From: Terrirhizobium terrae
GTDB lineage: Bacteria > Pseudomonadota > Alphaproteobacteria > Rhizobiales > Rhizobiaceae
Length of the DNA: 64,000 bases
Reading direction: 5' to 3'
NCBI RefSeq assembly: GCF_030323265.1
Contig: NZ_CP104992.1
Span: 3,199,501 to 3,263,500, forward strand
Both the position numbers and the translations under genes were made by a program. The first letter of the stretch is position 1. Every line of letters begins with the position of its first letter. This document shows, piece after piece, positions 1 through 8,378 of the stretch. The notes under the pieces are model-generated. The model saw only the letters and a program-made list of their open reading frames with translations, made no database searches and was not told the DNA's origin.

Positions 1-790
1 GTCGAGGTGGTGAAGGGCGGGCCGGGATTGCGCTTGACGGGCTTCGCTTCGACGCTCTCTACGGCATAGGCCGCACCTTCGAGCAGGGTCTTCAGGCGGT
101 TGGCGTCGTCGCCGGTCTTGATGCCGCGCGGCTGCAACCGCTTGCCGTCGGCCTGCACGAGCTTTGCCTCGAATTCATCGCCGCGCGGCGTCTTCAGGAG
201 AGCCGATAGGTTCCAGTATTCTTCCGAGACGAAGCGCTCGATTTCGTTTTCGCGGTCGCAGACGAGGCGCAGCGCCACAGACTGCACGCGGCCAGCCGAA
301 CGGGCGCCAGGCAGCTTGCGCCACAGGACCGGAGACAGATTGAAGCCGACGAGATAGTCGAGCGCGCGGCGGGCGAGATAGGCGTCGACCAGCGGCACGT
401 CGATATCGCGCGGGGCAGCCATCGCGTCGAGCACGGCCTTCTTGGTGATGGCGTTGAAGACGACGCGCTTGACCGGCTTGTCGCCCAGCACCTTCTTCTT
501 CTTCAGGAGATCCAGCACGTGCCAGGAAATGGCTTCTCCTCGCGATCCGGGTCGGTCGCGAGAAACAGGCCGTCGGAGCCCTTCACGGCATCGGCAATGT
601 CCTTCATGCGCTTCTGCGACGCGCTGTCGACCTCCCAGGACATTTCGAAATCCTGGTCGGGAAGCACGGAGCCGTCTTTCGCGGGAAGATCGCGGACGTG
701 GCCAAAGGAGGCGAGAACCTTATAACCCGAGCCGAGATACTTATTGATCGTCTTGGCTTTGGCTGGAGATTCTACAACGACAACATTCAT
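1..790 (-). CDS. topA: DNA topoisomerase I, N-terminal part (3' end outside window, one-base deletion)
   Basis: Type IA topoisomerase that relaxes negatively supercoiled DNA through a covalent 5'-phosphotyrosine intermediate. The start at 790 gives MNVVVVESPAKAKTINKYLG, the typical Toprim-domain beginning, and the acidic DPDRE motif follows near residue 80. The frame then breaks at about 538: inserting one G on the coding strand (GAGGAG to GAGGGAG) restores REGEAISWHVLDLL and the reading frame continues to base 1, including RRALDYLVGFNLSP and SAGRVQSVALRL, both characteristic of bacterial TopA. The catalytic tyrosine lies beyond the window edge or cannot be assigned here. Because topA is essential and the family match resumes at once, I treat the break as a sequence error. 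Identity is certain; only the indel interpretation is inferred. Confidence 0.93.
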
Positions 791-1032
791 TTTTGTTTCT
801 CTGCATAGAGCAAGGCCCGGAACTGATGCTGTTTCGGGCGGAAGTTTGACTTCCCGACATGGAGGGCGTTTGTGCCGCGGTCAAGGGCCTAAGTGAAATA
901 AGCGGCATTCTGAAACACAATCCGAGGCTGTGTATAGCTGACTTGCAATCATGAATAATTGCGCTAAAGTCCAATTTATTGAGTGTGATGCAAATAAATT
1001 CACGCTGTGAGCGTGCATAATCGGGGTGGGGC

Positions 1033-1260
1033 ATGTCAATTCAGTTGAGTGGGCTCCGCGAGGGCCAAACGGTCGAAAAGGTTGCCTATATCCGCCAGAT
1101 GCTGGGCGAGCTTCGCCAGGTTGCATCCGGCGAGGGGGCGGACATGCTCTGCTATCTGATCGAGATGGCCTATGTGGAGGCCGGCGATATCCAGGCGGGC
1201 GTGCGCCCGCGCTCATTCGTCCAGCGCGATGGAAACAAGCCCGCCGGCGTGGCGATATAG
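1033..1260 (+). CDS. Small conserved hypothetical protein (75 aa)
   Basis: A 75-residue acidic, helix-rich protein without signal peptide or membrane segment. It lies between the divergent topA and the convergent dprA, and its last 48 bases overlap the 3' end of dprA on the other strand. The ATG at 1033 has a G-rich stretch (GGGGTGGGG, 1023-1031) just upstream that could serve as a weak ribosome binding site. The first 60 residues have the composition of a real soluble protein with Leu/Val heptads and read as a helical bundle; the tail encoded in the dprA overlap is less typical. I recognise no named domain and assign no function. An alternative is a chance open frame, which the upstream position outside dprA makes less likely. 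Confidence 0.55.
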   Translation: MSIQLSGLREGQTVEKVAYIRQMLGELRQVASGEGADMLCYLIEMAYVEAGDIQAGVRPRSFVQRDGNKPAGVAI

Positions 1261-2358
1261 CCGTCCCGCCAGATCGAGCTCCAGCAGCACGAGATAGACC
1301 GACGATGCCGGAAGGCCGGTATGGCGGATGATGTCGTCTATTTCCGCCGGTGTGGGGCCAAGGGTGGAAACGATCGCGTGGCGGTCGTCGTCATCGGGCG
1401 GCAGCATGGTGCCATCCGCTTTGTCGGGCTCTTCGATCATCGGCTGCTGGAACAGGTCGAGCTGCGACAGTGGTGCCAGTGCTTCCAGCACGTCCTCAGG
1501 ACCGGTGGTGACGACCGCGCCCTGCTTCAGCAGGCCGTTGGTCCCGTGGCAGCGCGGGTCGAGCGGCGAACCCGGAACGGCAAAGACGATCCGCCCGAAA
1601 TCCCCGGCCATTCTTGCGGTAATCAGCGAGCCGGACTTTTCCGCCGCCTCTACGACCACGACGCCGAGGGAGATGCCGGCGATCAGCCGGTTGCGGCGGG
1701 GAAAGTCGCGAGCCCGCGGTTCCCAGCCGAACGGCATCTCGCTGATCGCAAGGCCGGTGCCGCTGGTGATCTCTTCGAGTAGGCCGAGGTTTTCGGGCGG
1801 GTAGGGCTGGTCGAGCCCACCGGCCAGGACGGCGATCGTGCCGGTCTCGACGCTTGCCCGATGAGCGGCGGTATCGATGCCGCGCGCAAGACCGGAAGTG
1901 ATGACGTAACCGGCCTGACCGCAACGGCGCGCCACCATGGCCGCAAACTTGGCGCCGACCACCGAGGCGTTGCGCGACCCGACGATGCCGACGGAGGGAC
2001 GGGTGGCGCTGGCGAGATTGCCCTTGATCGCGACAAGAGGCGGTGCGCCTTCGATCTGGCGAAGGGCAGGCGGGTAATCCGGCTCGCCGATTCCGGCGAA
2101 ACAGGCGCCATGCCGGCGTGCCGCTTCCAGCTCCCGTTCAGCATCCGCGATGCTTGCGATGCGCGGCAAGCGCGTGGCGCCGCCGCGGCGGGAGAGTTCC
2201 GGCAGCATGGCAAGCGCGTTTTCCGCCGAGCCGCAATGATTGATGAGTTGCCGGAACGTCGCCGGCCCGACATTGTCGGAGCGGATCAGCCTCAGCCAGG
2301 CGATCCTTTGCCTTTCGGTCAGCGCAATTCCCTGTCGCCTCGCACTGCCGTCCGGCAT
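1213..2358 (-). CDS. dprA: DNA-processing protein DprA (Smf), DNA uptake/recombination mediator
   Basis: DprA binds incoming single-stranded DNA and loads RecA during natural transformation; many non-competent bacteria also keep it. The 381-residue protein has the Rossmann-like DprA core at about residues 80-290: GIVGSRNASVVG, SGLARGIDTAAHRASV, AVLAGGLDQPYPPEN, then FPRRNRLIAGIS and GSLITARMA, all signature motifs. A C-terminal winged-helix-like segment (about 310-375, starting STLGPTPAEIDDIIRHTGLP) matches the DprA C-terminal domain. It follows plsY by 33 bases on the same strand, so the two are probably cotranscribed, as in other Rhizobiaceae. The reading frame is intact. Length is normal for the alphaproteobacterial form. 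Confidence 0.95.
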   Translation of the reverse strand: MPDGSARRQGIALTERQRIAWLRLIRSDNVGPATFRQLINHCGSAENALAMLPELSRRGGATRLPRIASIADAERELEAARRHGACFAGIGEPDYPPALRQIEGAPPLVAIKGNLASATRPSVGIVGSRNASVVGAKFAAMVARRCGQAGYVITSGLARGIDTAAHRASVETGTIAVLAGGLDQPYPPENLGLLEEITSGTGLAISEMPFGWEPRARDFPRRNRLIAGISLGVVVVEAAEKSGSLITARMAGDFGRIVFAVPGSPLDPRCHGTNGLLKQGAVVTTGPEDVLEALAPLSQLDLFQQPMIEEPDKADGTMLPPDDDDRHAIVSTLGPTPAEIDDIIRHTGLPASSVYLVLLELDLAGRLYRHAGGLVSIALDE

Positions 2359-2391
2359 AACCCGCCCCCTTGGGACGGGTTCCGCGGGGAA

Positions 2392-3009
2392 CTATCCCTT
2401 CTTGCCGATCCTGCTCTCGGTGCCGGCAATCAACCGCTCGATATTGGTTTTATGCTTGACCCAGGAGATCACGGTCATCACGGCCATGACGATTGCAATC
2501 TTGGGCTCCTGTATGAACCACAGCACAACCGGGATGACAAGCGTTGCAACCAGCGCCGACAGCGAGGAATATTTGCTGATCTTGGCAACCGACAGCCAGA
2601 CGGCGGCGAAAACCAGAACCATCCACGGCGCCACACCGAGCAGGGTGCCGATATAGGTCGCAACCCCCTTGCCGCCCTTGAAGCCGAGCCAGACCGGAAA
2701 GAGGTGGCCGATGAAGGCGGCAAAGCCCGCAAGCAGACCGGCTTCCGGACCGAAGGCATACCAGCCGATGAGTGCTGCGACGGTCGCCTTCAGCGCATCG
2801 AGCAAGAGGGTCGCGGCCGCGAGCTTCTTGTTTCCGGTGCGCAGGACATTGGTGGCACCGATATTGCCCGAACCGATCGAGCGGATATCGCCGAGCCCGG
2901 CCGAGCGGGTCAGCAGCAGGCCGAACGGGATCGAGCCAAGCAGATAGCCCAGGATCAGCGCCCCGGCCGCGATCGGCAGCGTGATCTGCCAGTTGAGAAG
3001 TTCGGTCAT
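2392..3009 (-). CDS. plsY: Glycerol-3-phosphate acyltransferase PlsY (acyl-phosphate dependent)
   Basis: Inner-membrane enzyme that transfers an acyl group from acyl-phosphate to the sn-1 position of glycerol-3-phosphate, the first step of phospholipid synthesis. The 205-residue product is very hydrophobic with about five membrane spans. The three family motifs are visible: GSIPFG near residue 25, GSGNIGATNVLR near 45 and GFKGGKGVAT near 105. I chose the ATG at 3009 because a strong purine-rich site (GGGGGAA) sits 5-10 bases upstream; an upstream in-frame start at 3069 would add a non-family charged extension. It is the first gene of a likely plsY-dprA operon. Confidence 0.95.
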   Translation of the reverse strand: MTELLNWQITLPIAAGALILGYLLGSIPFGLLLTRSAGLGDIRSIGSGNIGATNVLRTGNKKLAAATLLLDALKATVAALIGWYAFGPEAGLLAGFAAFIGHLFPVWLGFKGGKGVATYIGTLLGVAPWMVLVFAAVWLSVAKISKYSSLSALVATLVIPVVLWFIQEPKIAIVMAVMTVISWVKHKTNIERLIAGTESRIGKKG

Positions 3010-3070
3010 GTGGTTCCCCCGGTGCCTTTCTCGCTCCCGTTTCAATCCCTCACTTGCGATTTCTAACACT

Positions 3071-3240
3071 TAGCCTGCGGCTAAGATGTTGAAATCGCTT
3101 TCTCTCCCGCAAGGGAGAGATACCGCTGCCGCACTCTCGGCGGCTACCTCTCCCCTTGTGGGAGAGGTTACAAAATCAAGATCTTAGCGAAGCTAAGTCT
3201 TAGATTTTGTTGGTGAGGGGATGCTCGCCTCGGTCCCCCA
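3071..3240. repeat. Intergenic palindromic repeat between plsY and pyrC'
   Basis: This gene-free spacer contains nested inverted repeats. CTCTCCC-GCAA-GGGAGAG lies near 3102-3119, CTCTCCCCTTGTGGGAGAG near 3149-3168, and ACAAAATC (about 3170) pairs with GATTTTGT (about 3203-3210) around an inner TCTTAGC-GAA-GCTAAG hairpin. CTTAGC elements at 3070-3085 repeat the same word. Structured spacers of this look are widespread in Rhizobiaceae genomes, and I recall similar dispersed copies, but no second copy occurs in this window. No open frame of interest is present. It could act as a transcript-end or mRNA-stabilising structure for either flanking operon. Confidence 0.6.
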
Positions 3241-3257
3241 TGCCATCCCCTAGCGTC

Positions 3258-4547
3258 TCACCCCAGATTATGCACGCATTTACCGGCTACATAAGTAGCG
3301 ACGGCGCGACCGGAGAAGCGGGCCTCATCGAACGGCGTGTTCTTCGAGCGCGAGACGATGGCGTCCTTCGACACGATCCACGGATCGTCGAGATCGATCA
3401 GCGTGATGTCGGCTTTCGCGCCCGGCTTCAGCGTGCCGGCATCGAGGCCGAAGATCTGCGCGGGTCGCGTCGACATCGCGTCGATCAGGCGCATCAGCGG
3501 AACGCGGCCGTCGTGGTGCAGACGAAGTGCAGCCGACAGCATGGTTTCGAGCCCGATCGCGCCATCTGCCGCATCGGCAAAGGGCAGGCGCTTGGTGTCG
3601 ACATCCTGCGGATCATGAGAGGAGACGATGATGTCGATGTCACCCTTGGCGAGCGCATCGGCCATCGAAATGCGATCGTCTTCGGTACGGAGCGGCGGCG
3701 ACAGCTTGAAGAAGGTTCGGTATTCGCCGATGTCGTTCTCGTTGAGCGACAGGTGATTGATCGAGATGCCGCTGGTCACATTGGCACCGCGAGAGCGGGC
3801 GACCTTCATCGCCTCGACCGATTCCGGCACCGAGATCTTGGCCGCGTGATACTTGCCCTTGGTCAGCGCCGCGATGCGCAGGTCCCGTTCGAGCGGGATC
3901 AGCTCGGCTTCCTTCGGTACGCCCGAAAGGCCGAGCCAGGAGGCGAACAGGCCTTCGTTCATCACGCCGTTGCCGAGATATTTTTCACGCAGTTCGAGCG
4001 AGATGACCGCGTCGAATTCCCGCGCATAGGTCATCGCCCGGCGCAGCAGCAGCGTGTCGCTGAGGCCGTGGCGACCGTTGGTGAAGGCGACCGCACCGGC
4101 TTCCTGCAACAGGCCGAACTCGGTCATCTCCTTGCCCTCAAGCCCCTTGGTGAGGGCCGCGGCCGCATGGACGTTGACGATCGCTTTGTCGCGGGCGGTC
4201 TTGTGGACGAATTCGACGAGCGCGATGTCGTCGATGACCGGATCGGTATCCGGCATCATGATGAAGGAGGTGACGCCGCCGGCGGCTGCCGCACGGCTGG
4301 CCGACTCGATCGTCTCGGTATGCTCTGCGCCGGGCTCGCCGACATGGACGCGGGCGTCGACGAGGCCGGGCGTGGCAACAAGGCCGCGGCAGTCGCGCAC
4401 GGCAGCACCTTCCGGCGCGCCCTGGTTCTGCGCATCCTTGCCGGCGGCGAGGATGCGGCCGTCATCCCCGATGATGATCGTGCCGGTTTCGTCGAGATTG
4501 CGGGACGGATCGAGGATGCGCAGGTTCTTGAGGACTGTTGCGGTCAT
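3258..4547 (-). CDS. pyrC: Dihydroorotase-like protein PyrC' (probably catalytically inactive partner of PyrB)
   Basis: A 429-residue amidohydrolase-fold protein of the type I dihydroorotase family, covering the full family length. The metal-binding HxH near residue 66 is R-x-H (VDARVHVGEPG), and the substrate-binding Arg that normally follows is Gly. The PNTNP motif reads PDTDP, the HCE-type histidine region near 190 reads SLELREK, and the catalytic Asp of the TDHAPH motif is Ser (SSHDPQ, about residue 315). Family knowledge says these are the metal and substrate ligands, so the protein should lack dihydroorotase activity, like Pseudomonas PyrC' (PyrX), which supports assembly of aspartate transcarbamoylase. 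The ATGA overlap with the end of pyrB fits translational coupling and a stoichiometric complex. An active dihydroorotase should be encoded elsewhere. Confidence 0.85.
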   Translation of the reverse strand: MTATVLKNLRILDPSRNLDETGTIIIGDDGRILAAGKDAQNQGAPEGAAVRDCRGLVATPGLVDARVHVGEPGAEHTETIESASRAAAAGGVTSFIMMPDTDPVIDDIALVEFVHKTARDKAIVNVHAAAALTKGLEGKEMTEFGLLQEAGAVAFTNGRHGLSDTLLLRRAMTYAREFDAVISLELREKYLGNGVMNEGLFASWLGLSGVPKEAELIPLERDLRIAALTKGKYHAAKISVPESVEAMKVARSRGANVTSGISINHLSLNENDIGEYRTFFKLSPPLRTEDDRISMADALAKGDIDIIVSSHDPQDVDTKRLPFADAADGAIGLETMLSAALRLHHDGRVPLMRLIDAMSTRPAQIFGLDAGTLKPGAKADITLIDLDDPWIVSKDAIVSRSKNTPFDEARFSGRAVATYVAGKCVHNLG

Positions 4548-5482
4548 GCGCGCTCTCCCTGGTTGGAGGTGAGCAGCGTCTCCATCACGGCCATGCGCAC
4601 GGCGACCCCCATTTCCACCTGTTGCTCGATGACGCTCTGCGGACCATCGGCCACTTCAGAAGAAATCTCGACGCCGCGGTTCATCGGGCCGGGATGCATG
4701 ACGAGCGCATCTTCCTTGGCCGCCTTCAGCTTTTCGGCATCAAGGCCGTAAAAGCGGAAATATTCACGCACCGACGGCACGAAGGATCCGGCCATGCGCT
4801 CGCGTTGCAGGCGCAGCATCATGACGACGTCAGCGTCCTTCAGGCCTTCCTCCATGGAGTGGAAGACTTCGACGCTCATGTCGCGGATGCCCGAAGGCAG
4901 AAGCGTCGACGGAGCGACGACGCGAACACGCGCGCCCATCGCATTGAGAAGAATGATGTTCGAGCGGGCGACGCGCGAATGCAGCACGTCGCCGCAGATC
5001 GCAACCGTGATGCCCGTCAGCGTGCCCTTGGCGCGGCGGATGGTGAGCGCGTCGAGCAGCGCCTGGGTCGGGTGCTCGTGCTGGCCGTCGCCGGCATTGA
5101 CCACCGAGCAGGCGACCTTCTGCGCGAGAAGTGCGGCTGCACCGGCAGACGAATGGCGCAGCACCAGCACGTCCGGGCGCATCGCGTTCAGCGTCATCGC
5201 CGTGTCGATCAGGGTCTCGCCCTTCTTCACCGAAGAATTGCCGACCGACATGTTCATCACGTCGGCGCCAAGCCGTTTTCCGGCCAGTTCGAAGGAGGAT
5301 TGGGTTCTGGTCGATGCCTCAAAGAAGAGGTTGATCTGCGTCAGGCCGCGCAGGGTGGACGTCTTTTTCTCCCGTTGCCGGGATATCTTCACGGCCTCGT
5401 CGGCCTTGTCGAGAAGATAGGTGATGTCCTGGTGGTTGAGACCCTTGATGCCGAGGAGGTGGCGGTGGGGAAAGAAGACCAT
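4544..5482 (-). CDS. pyrB: Aspartate carbamoyltransferase catalytic chain
   Basis: Catalyses carbamoyl phosphate plus aspartate to N-carbamoylaspartate, the committed step of pyrimidine synthesis. The 312-residue protein has the carbamoyl-phosphate loop FFEASTRTQSSFE near residue 53, HPTQALLDALTI near 135, and the aspartate-domain motif MHPGPMNRGVEI near 265. No regulatory chain gene (pyrI) is adjacent; instead pyrC' begins within the stop codon (4-base overlap), as in class A ATCases built from PyrB and inactive PyrC'. The start at 5482 follows a plausible purine-rich stretch on the coding strand. The frame is intact. Confidence 0.96.
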   Translation of the reverse strand: MVFFPHRHLLGIKGLNHQDITYLLDKADEAVKISRQREKKTSTLRGLTQINLFFEASTRTQSSFELAGKRLGADVMNMSVGNSSVKKGETLIDTAMTLNAMRPDVLVLRHSSAGAAALLAQKVACSVVNAGDGQHEHPTQALLDALTIRRAKGTLTGITVAICGDVLHSRVARSNIILLNAMGARVRVVAPSTLLPSGIRDMSVEVFHSMEEGLKDADVVMMLRLQRERMAGSFVPSVREYFRFYGLDAEKLKAAKEDALVMHPGPMNRGVEISSEVADGPQSVIEQQVEMGVAVRMAVMETLLTSNQGERA

Positions 5483-5629
5483 AAGGCATGTCTCCGCTTG
5501 CGTTCGGCGGTCTATAAGGTTTGGGGGGAATGCTGCAAGCGCTACCGGGCCTTATCCCAACCACTTATGTTCGGGCAGACTGCGACATCCCGTCCTCAGC
5601 GGGCAAATTCTTGTCGGGTGTGTGATTTT

Positions 5630-5643
5630 CACATATATATGTG
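5630..5643. promoter_or_regulatory. Perfect 14-base palindrome, candidate antitoxin operator
   Basis: CACATATATATGTG is a perfect inverted repeat ending 21 bases before the start of the antitoxin gene at 5665. Ribbon-helix-helix antitoxins usually bind short palindromes at their own promoter, so this is the natural autoregulatory operator candidate. It would overlap the transcription start or early leader. No binding data exist; the call is inference from position and symmetry. Confidence 0.55.
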
Positions 5644-5664
5644 ATGGCAGCGGAGGCGCGTGTC

Positions 5665-5997
5665 ATGTTGAAAAATACCACCATGAATTTGCCGGATGAG
5701 CTTGTTGCCAAGGTGAAAGCCTATGCGGCCGAAAATCGGACGACCATGACGGCCATCGTACGGGAGCATTTCGAGGCGATAACCGAACCGACGAAAGAAA
5801 TCTCCGACGAGGATCCGCTGCTGGCATATTCGAAGGGCCTGCTTTCACGACAGGAGGCCGTCCGTCGCCTTGGCTTGAGAGACTATGCGGACCTTCTCGT
5901 CGCCTTGGGCGATGCCGATCTTCCCATGCCGCTTGCCCCTGCACATGAGATCGAGAACCAGGCCGCGACCTTCGCCAGGCTCTGGAGGATGGGATGA
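5665..5997 (+). CDS. Ribbon-helix-helix antitoxin of a PIN toxin-antitoxin pair
   Basis: A 110-residue protein with an N-terminal ribbon-helix-helix-like DNA-binding segment (about residues 1-40: LKNTTMNLPDELVAKVKAYA then TTMTAIVREHFE) and a longer C-terminal part (DEDPLLAYSKGLLSRQEAVRRLG) that presumably binds the toxin. I chose ATG 5665 because GGAGG lies at 5652-5656 with good spacing; the GTG at 5641 falls in the palindrome. The stop overlaps the start of the toxin gene by four bases (ATGA), typical of translationally coupled toxin-antitoxin operons. The C-terminal region with its helix-turn-helix-like pattern also resembles UPF0175-type antitoxins. The partner assignment is by context; no family database was searched. 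Confidence 0.7.
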   Translation: MLKNTTMNLPDELVAKVKAYAAENRTTMTAIVREHFEAITEPTKEISDEDPLLAYSKGLLSRQEAVRRLGLRDYADLLVALGDADLPMPLAPAHEIENQAATFARLWRMG

Positions 5998-6587
5998 GGA
6001 GGTGCACGATCGTCCTGCCGGACGCGGGGCCGATCAACAGCCTCTGGGTGGCCGATCGGCTGGACATTCTGCTCAAGCTGGACATGAAAATCGTCATCGT
6101 CGATGCGGTCTACGATGAGCTGACCAGCGATCTGTCCTACCTGAAGGACCGCGACGTCAAGGAGTTCATTGACGGCAATTCGCCGCCATTCATCATCGAG
6201 CCGACCGACATTGGTGCGATCGAAAGAGCAAAGCGGCTTCAGGGACACAAGCTCAAGAGAAACGCTGGAGAGCTTGCCATGGTCGACTTCATTTCTTCCG
6301 AGGACGGGATAGGCCGTTACCTTGACGCGAACGAGCCGGTAGCGATCCTTTTCGAGGATGCTGGTCTGAGGGTTTTCAACAGGCCGCCGAACCTGCATCT
6401 CATCTCGACAGTCGGTCTTCTGCGCGGCTTGGAGGATGTCGGTGTGATTGCTTCTGCAGACGAAGTAATCCACGAAATGCTGCACCCCAGCAAACCGGGC
6501 AGACGGCCCGGTGATGCAAGACGATTTACGGACTTGCCTCACGGCATAGATGAAGCGGCCCCGATTGGCAGCTCGTGGAAGCCGTGA
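5994..6587 (+). CDS. PIN-domain protein, probable VapC-like toxin RNase
   Basis: A 197-residue protein with a PIN-like arrangement: an early acidic residue in LPDAGPINSLW (about residue 10), a central Glu-Asp cluster in NAGELAMVDF (about 90-100), and a downstream acidic pair in AILFEDAGLRVF (about 120-128), followed by the helix VGLLRGLEDVGVI that commonly closes the fold. PIN toxins cleave RNA using metal-bound acidic residues; the target here is unknown. It overlaps the antitoxin gene by four bases and ends with a polar tail of about 40 residues that looks less conserved. It is about 60 residues longer than classical VapC toxins. Likely inner role is a stress or stabilisation module of the chromosome. 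Confidence 0.68.
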   Translation: MRRCTIVLPDAGPINSLWVADRLDILLKLDMKIVIVDAVYDELTSDLSYLKDRDVKEFIDGNSPPFIIEPTDIGAIERAKRLQGHKLKRNAGELAMVDFISSEDGIGRYLDANEPVAILFEDAGLRVFNRPPNLHLISTVGLLRGLEDVGVIASADEVIHEMLHPSKPGRRPGDARRFTDLPHGIDEAAPIGSSWKP

Positions 6588-6726
6588 GTTTTACGCTTGG
6601 CTCTTCATCGGCACGGTGACAGGGCAATCAGCCGGTTTTCCCCGCCGCTGCGGCCTTTTGTTAAGAAGAGCAATTTGCGGTCGTAGAGCCGTTTCCACTG
6701 CGGATAAGTTCCGCTAGAACCGGGGC

Positions 6727-8378
6727 ATGAACGACATGTCCCGCGCCGAAGAAAAATTTGCCGAACTGAACCAGCCTGCGCCCTGGTCCGGCATCAATGC
6801 CTATCGCTCCGATCCGCTGCTGGTCGACCTGACCGCTGGCCTCAATCGGACGATCCGCGAGGAATATGACCAGCTCGGCCGCTACGTGACCTCGCCGGAG
6901 GCGCAGGAACTGGCGCGCATGGCGAATGAAAATCCGCCGAAGCTCAAGACCCACGGTCCGCGCGGCGAGCGTCTCGACATTACCGAATTCCACCCTGCCT
7001 GGCACGCCCTGATGCGCCGCTCGATGCAGAGCGGTCTGCATTCGTCGATCTGGGAAAGCGTGGCCGACGCCAAGGGCAGTGAGCACAAGGTTCGTGCGAC
7101 GCGGTTTTACCTCACGGCGCAGCTCGAAAGCGGGCATCTCTGCCCGCTCACCATGACCAGCGCTTCCGTTGCCGCCCTGATGGCCTCGCCGCGGGTACAG
7201 AAGGAATGGGCGCCGAAAATCCTGTCGCGCAAATACGATTCGACCAATCGCCCGGCGATGCAGAAATCGGCGGTCACGCTCGGCATGGGCATGACGGAGA
7301 AGCAGGGCGGCACGGATGTGCGCGCCAACCGCTCGACCGCGGAACGGGTGGGCGAGGGGATCTATCGCCTCTCCGGTCACAAGTGGTTCATGTCCGCGCC
7401 GATGAGCGACGGCTTCGTCATGCTGGCCAAGACCAACGAGGGCATTGGCTGCTTCCTCGTGCCGCGTCTTCTGGAAGATGGTTCGGCCAACGGCCTGCAG
7501 TTCCAGCGTCTGAAGGACAAGGTCGGCAACCGCTCGAATGCCTCGTCCGAGGTCGAATTCACCGACGCCTTCGGCTATCTGCTCGGTGAATCAGGCGCCG
7601 GTATCCGCACTATCCTCGACATGGTGACGCTGACGCGGCTCGACTGCGCGCTCGCCTCCGCCGGCATCATGCGCGCCTCGCTGGCGGAAGCCGTCCACCA
7701 TACACGTGGCCGCAGCGTCTTCGGCAAGAAGCTCGTCGACCAGCCGCTGATGACCCGTGTTCTCGCCGACATGGCGCTCGATGTGGCTGCCGCGACTGCG
7801 CTGAGCTTCCGTTTGGCTGATGCCTTCGATCGCGCGGCGAGCAATCCGGGCGATGCGGCTTTCGCCCGCGTCATGACGCCGGTCATCAAATACTGGAACT
7901 GCAAGATTGCCCCGTCGCTGATCTACGAGGCGATGGAATGCCTCGGCGGTAACGGTTACATTGAGGAGCGGCCGATCGCCCGTCATTATCGCGAGGCTCC
8001 GGTCAATGCGATCTGGGAAGGCTCCGGCAATGTCATGGCGCTGGATGTCCTGCGCGTCCTGTCGCGCGGTCGTGATCTGTTCGAGACCGTGCTCTCAGGT
8101 TTCGAGCGGGATCTCGGTTCCTCCGGCCGCAAGACCGTGGAAGTCCTGCGGGCGGCAATGGCGCTTTGCGAACGGGATGAGGAGCAGCGCGCCTGCTCGT
8201 GGAGCAACTGGCGCTCGCCGCCGGTGCCGCCGAACTGGCGCGGCTCGGTGCTGGCAAGATCGCCGACGCCTATCTGGAAACGCGTCTCGCCGGCGGCTGG
8301 CGCTCGACCTATGGCATGCTCGATTCCCGCTTCGACGCCAGCTATATCGTCGACCTTCTCTACCCGCCGGCGACGTAA
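6727..8378 (+). CDS. AidB-type acyl-CoA dehydrogenase family protein (one-base deletion near 8181)
   Basis: FAD-dependent acyl-CoA dehydrogenase fold. AidB-type hallmarks are visible: GMGMTEKQGGTDVRAN near residue 180, HKWFMSAPMSDGF near 218, NRSNASSEVEF near 270, ECLGGNGYIEE near 405 and NAIWEGSGNVMALDVLR near 430. AidB is linked to the adaptive response to alkylating agents in E. coli; in rhizobia the physiological role is unclear. The upstream frame derails at 8179-8184: restoring one G (GAGGAG to GAGGGAG) gives AARLLVEQLALAAGAAELAR and a normal C-terminus ending YPPAT at 8378, about 550 residues. Read as given, the frame runs into unrelated sequence to 8409. The corrected 3' end overlaps the convergent AEC permease gene by about 19 bases. 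Confidence 0.9.
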
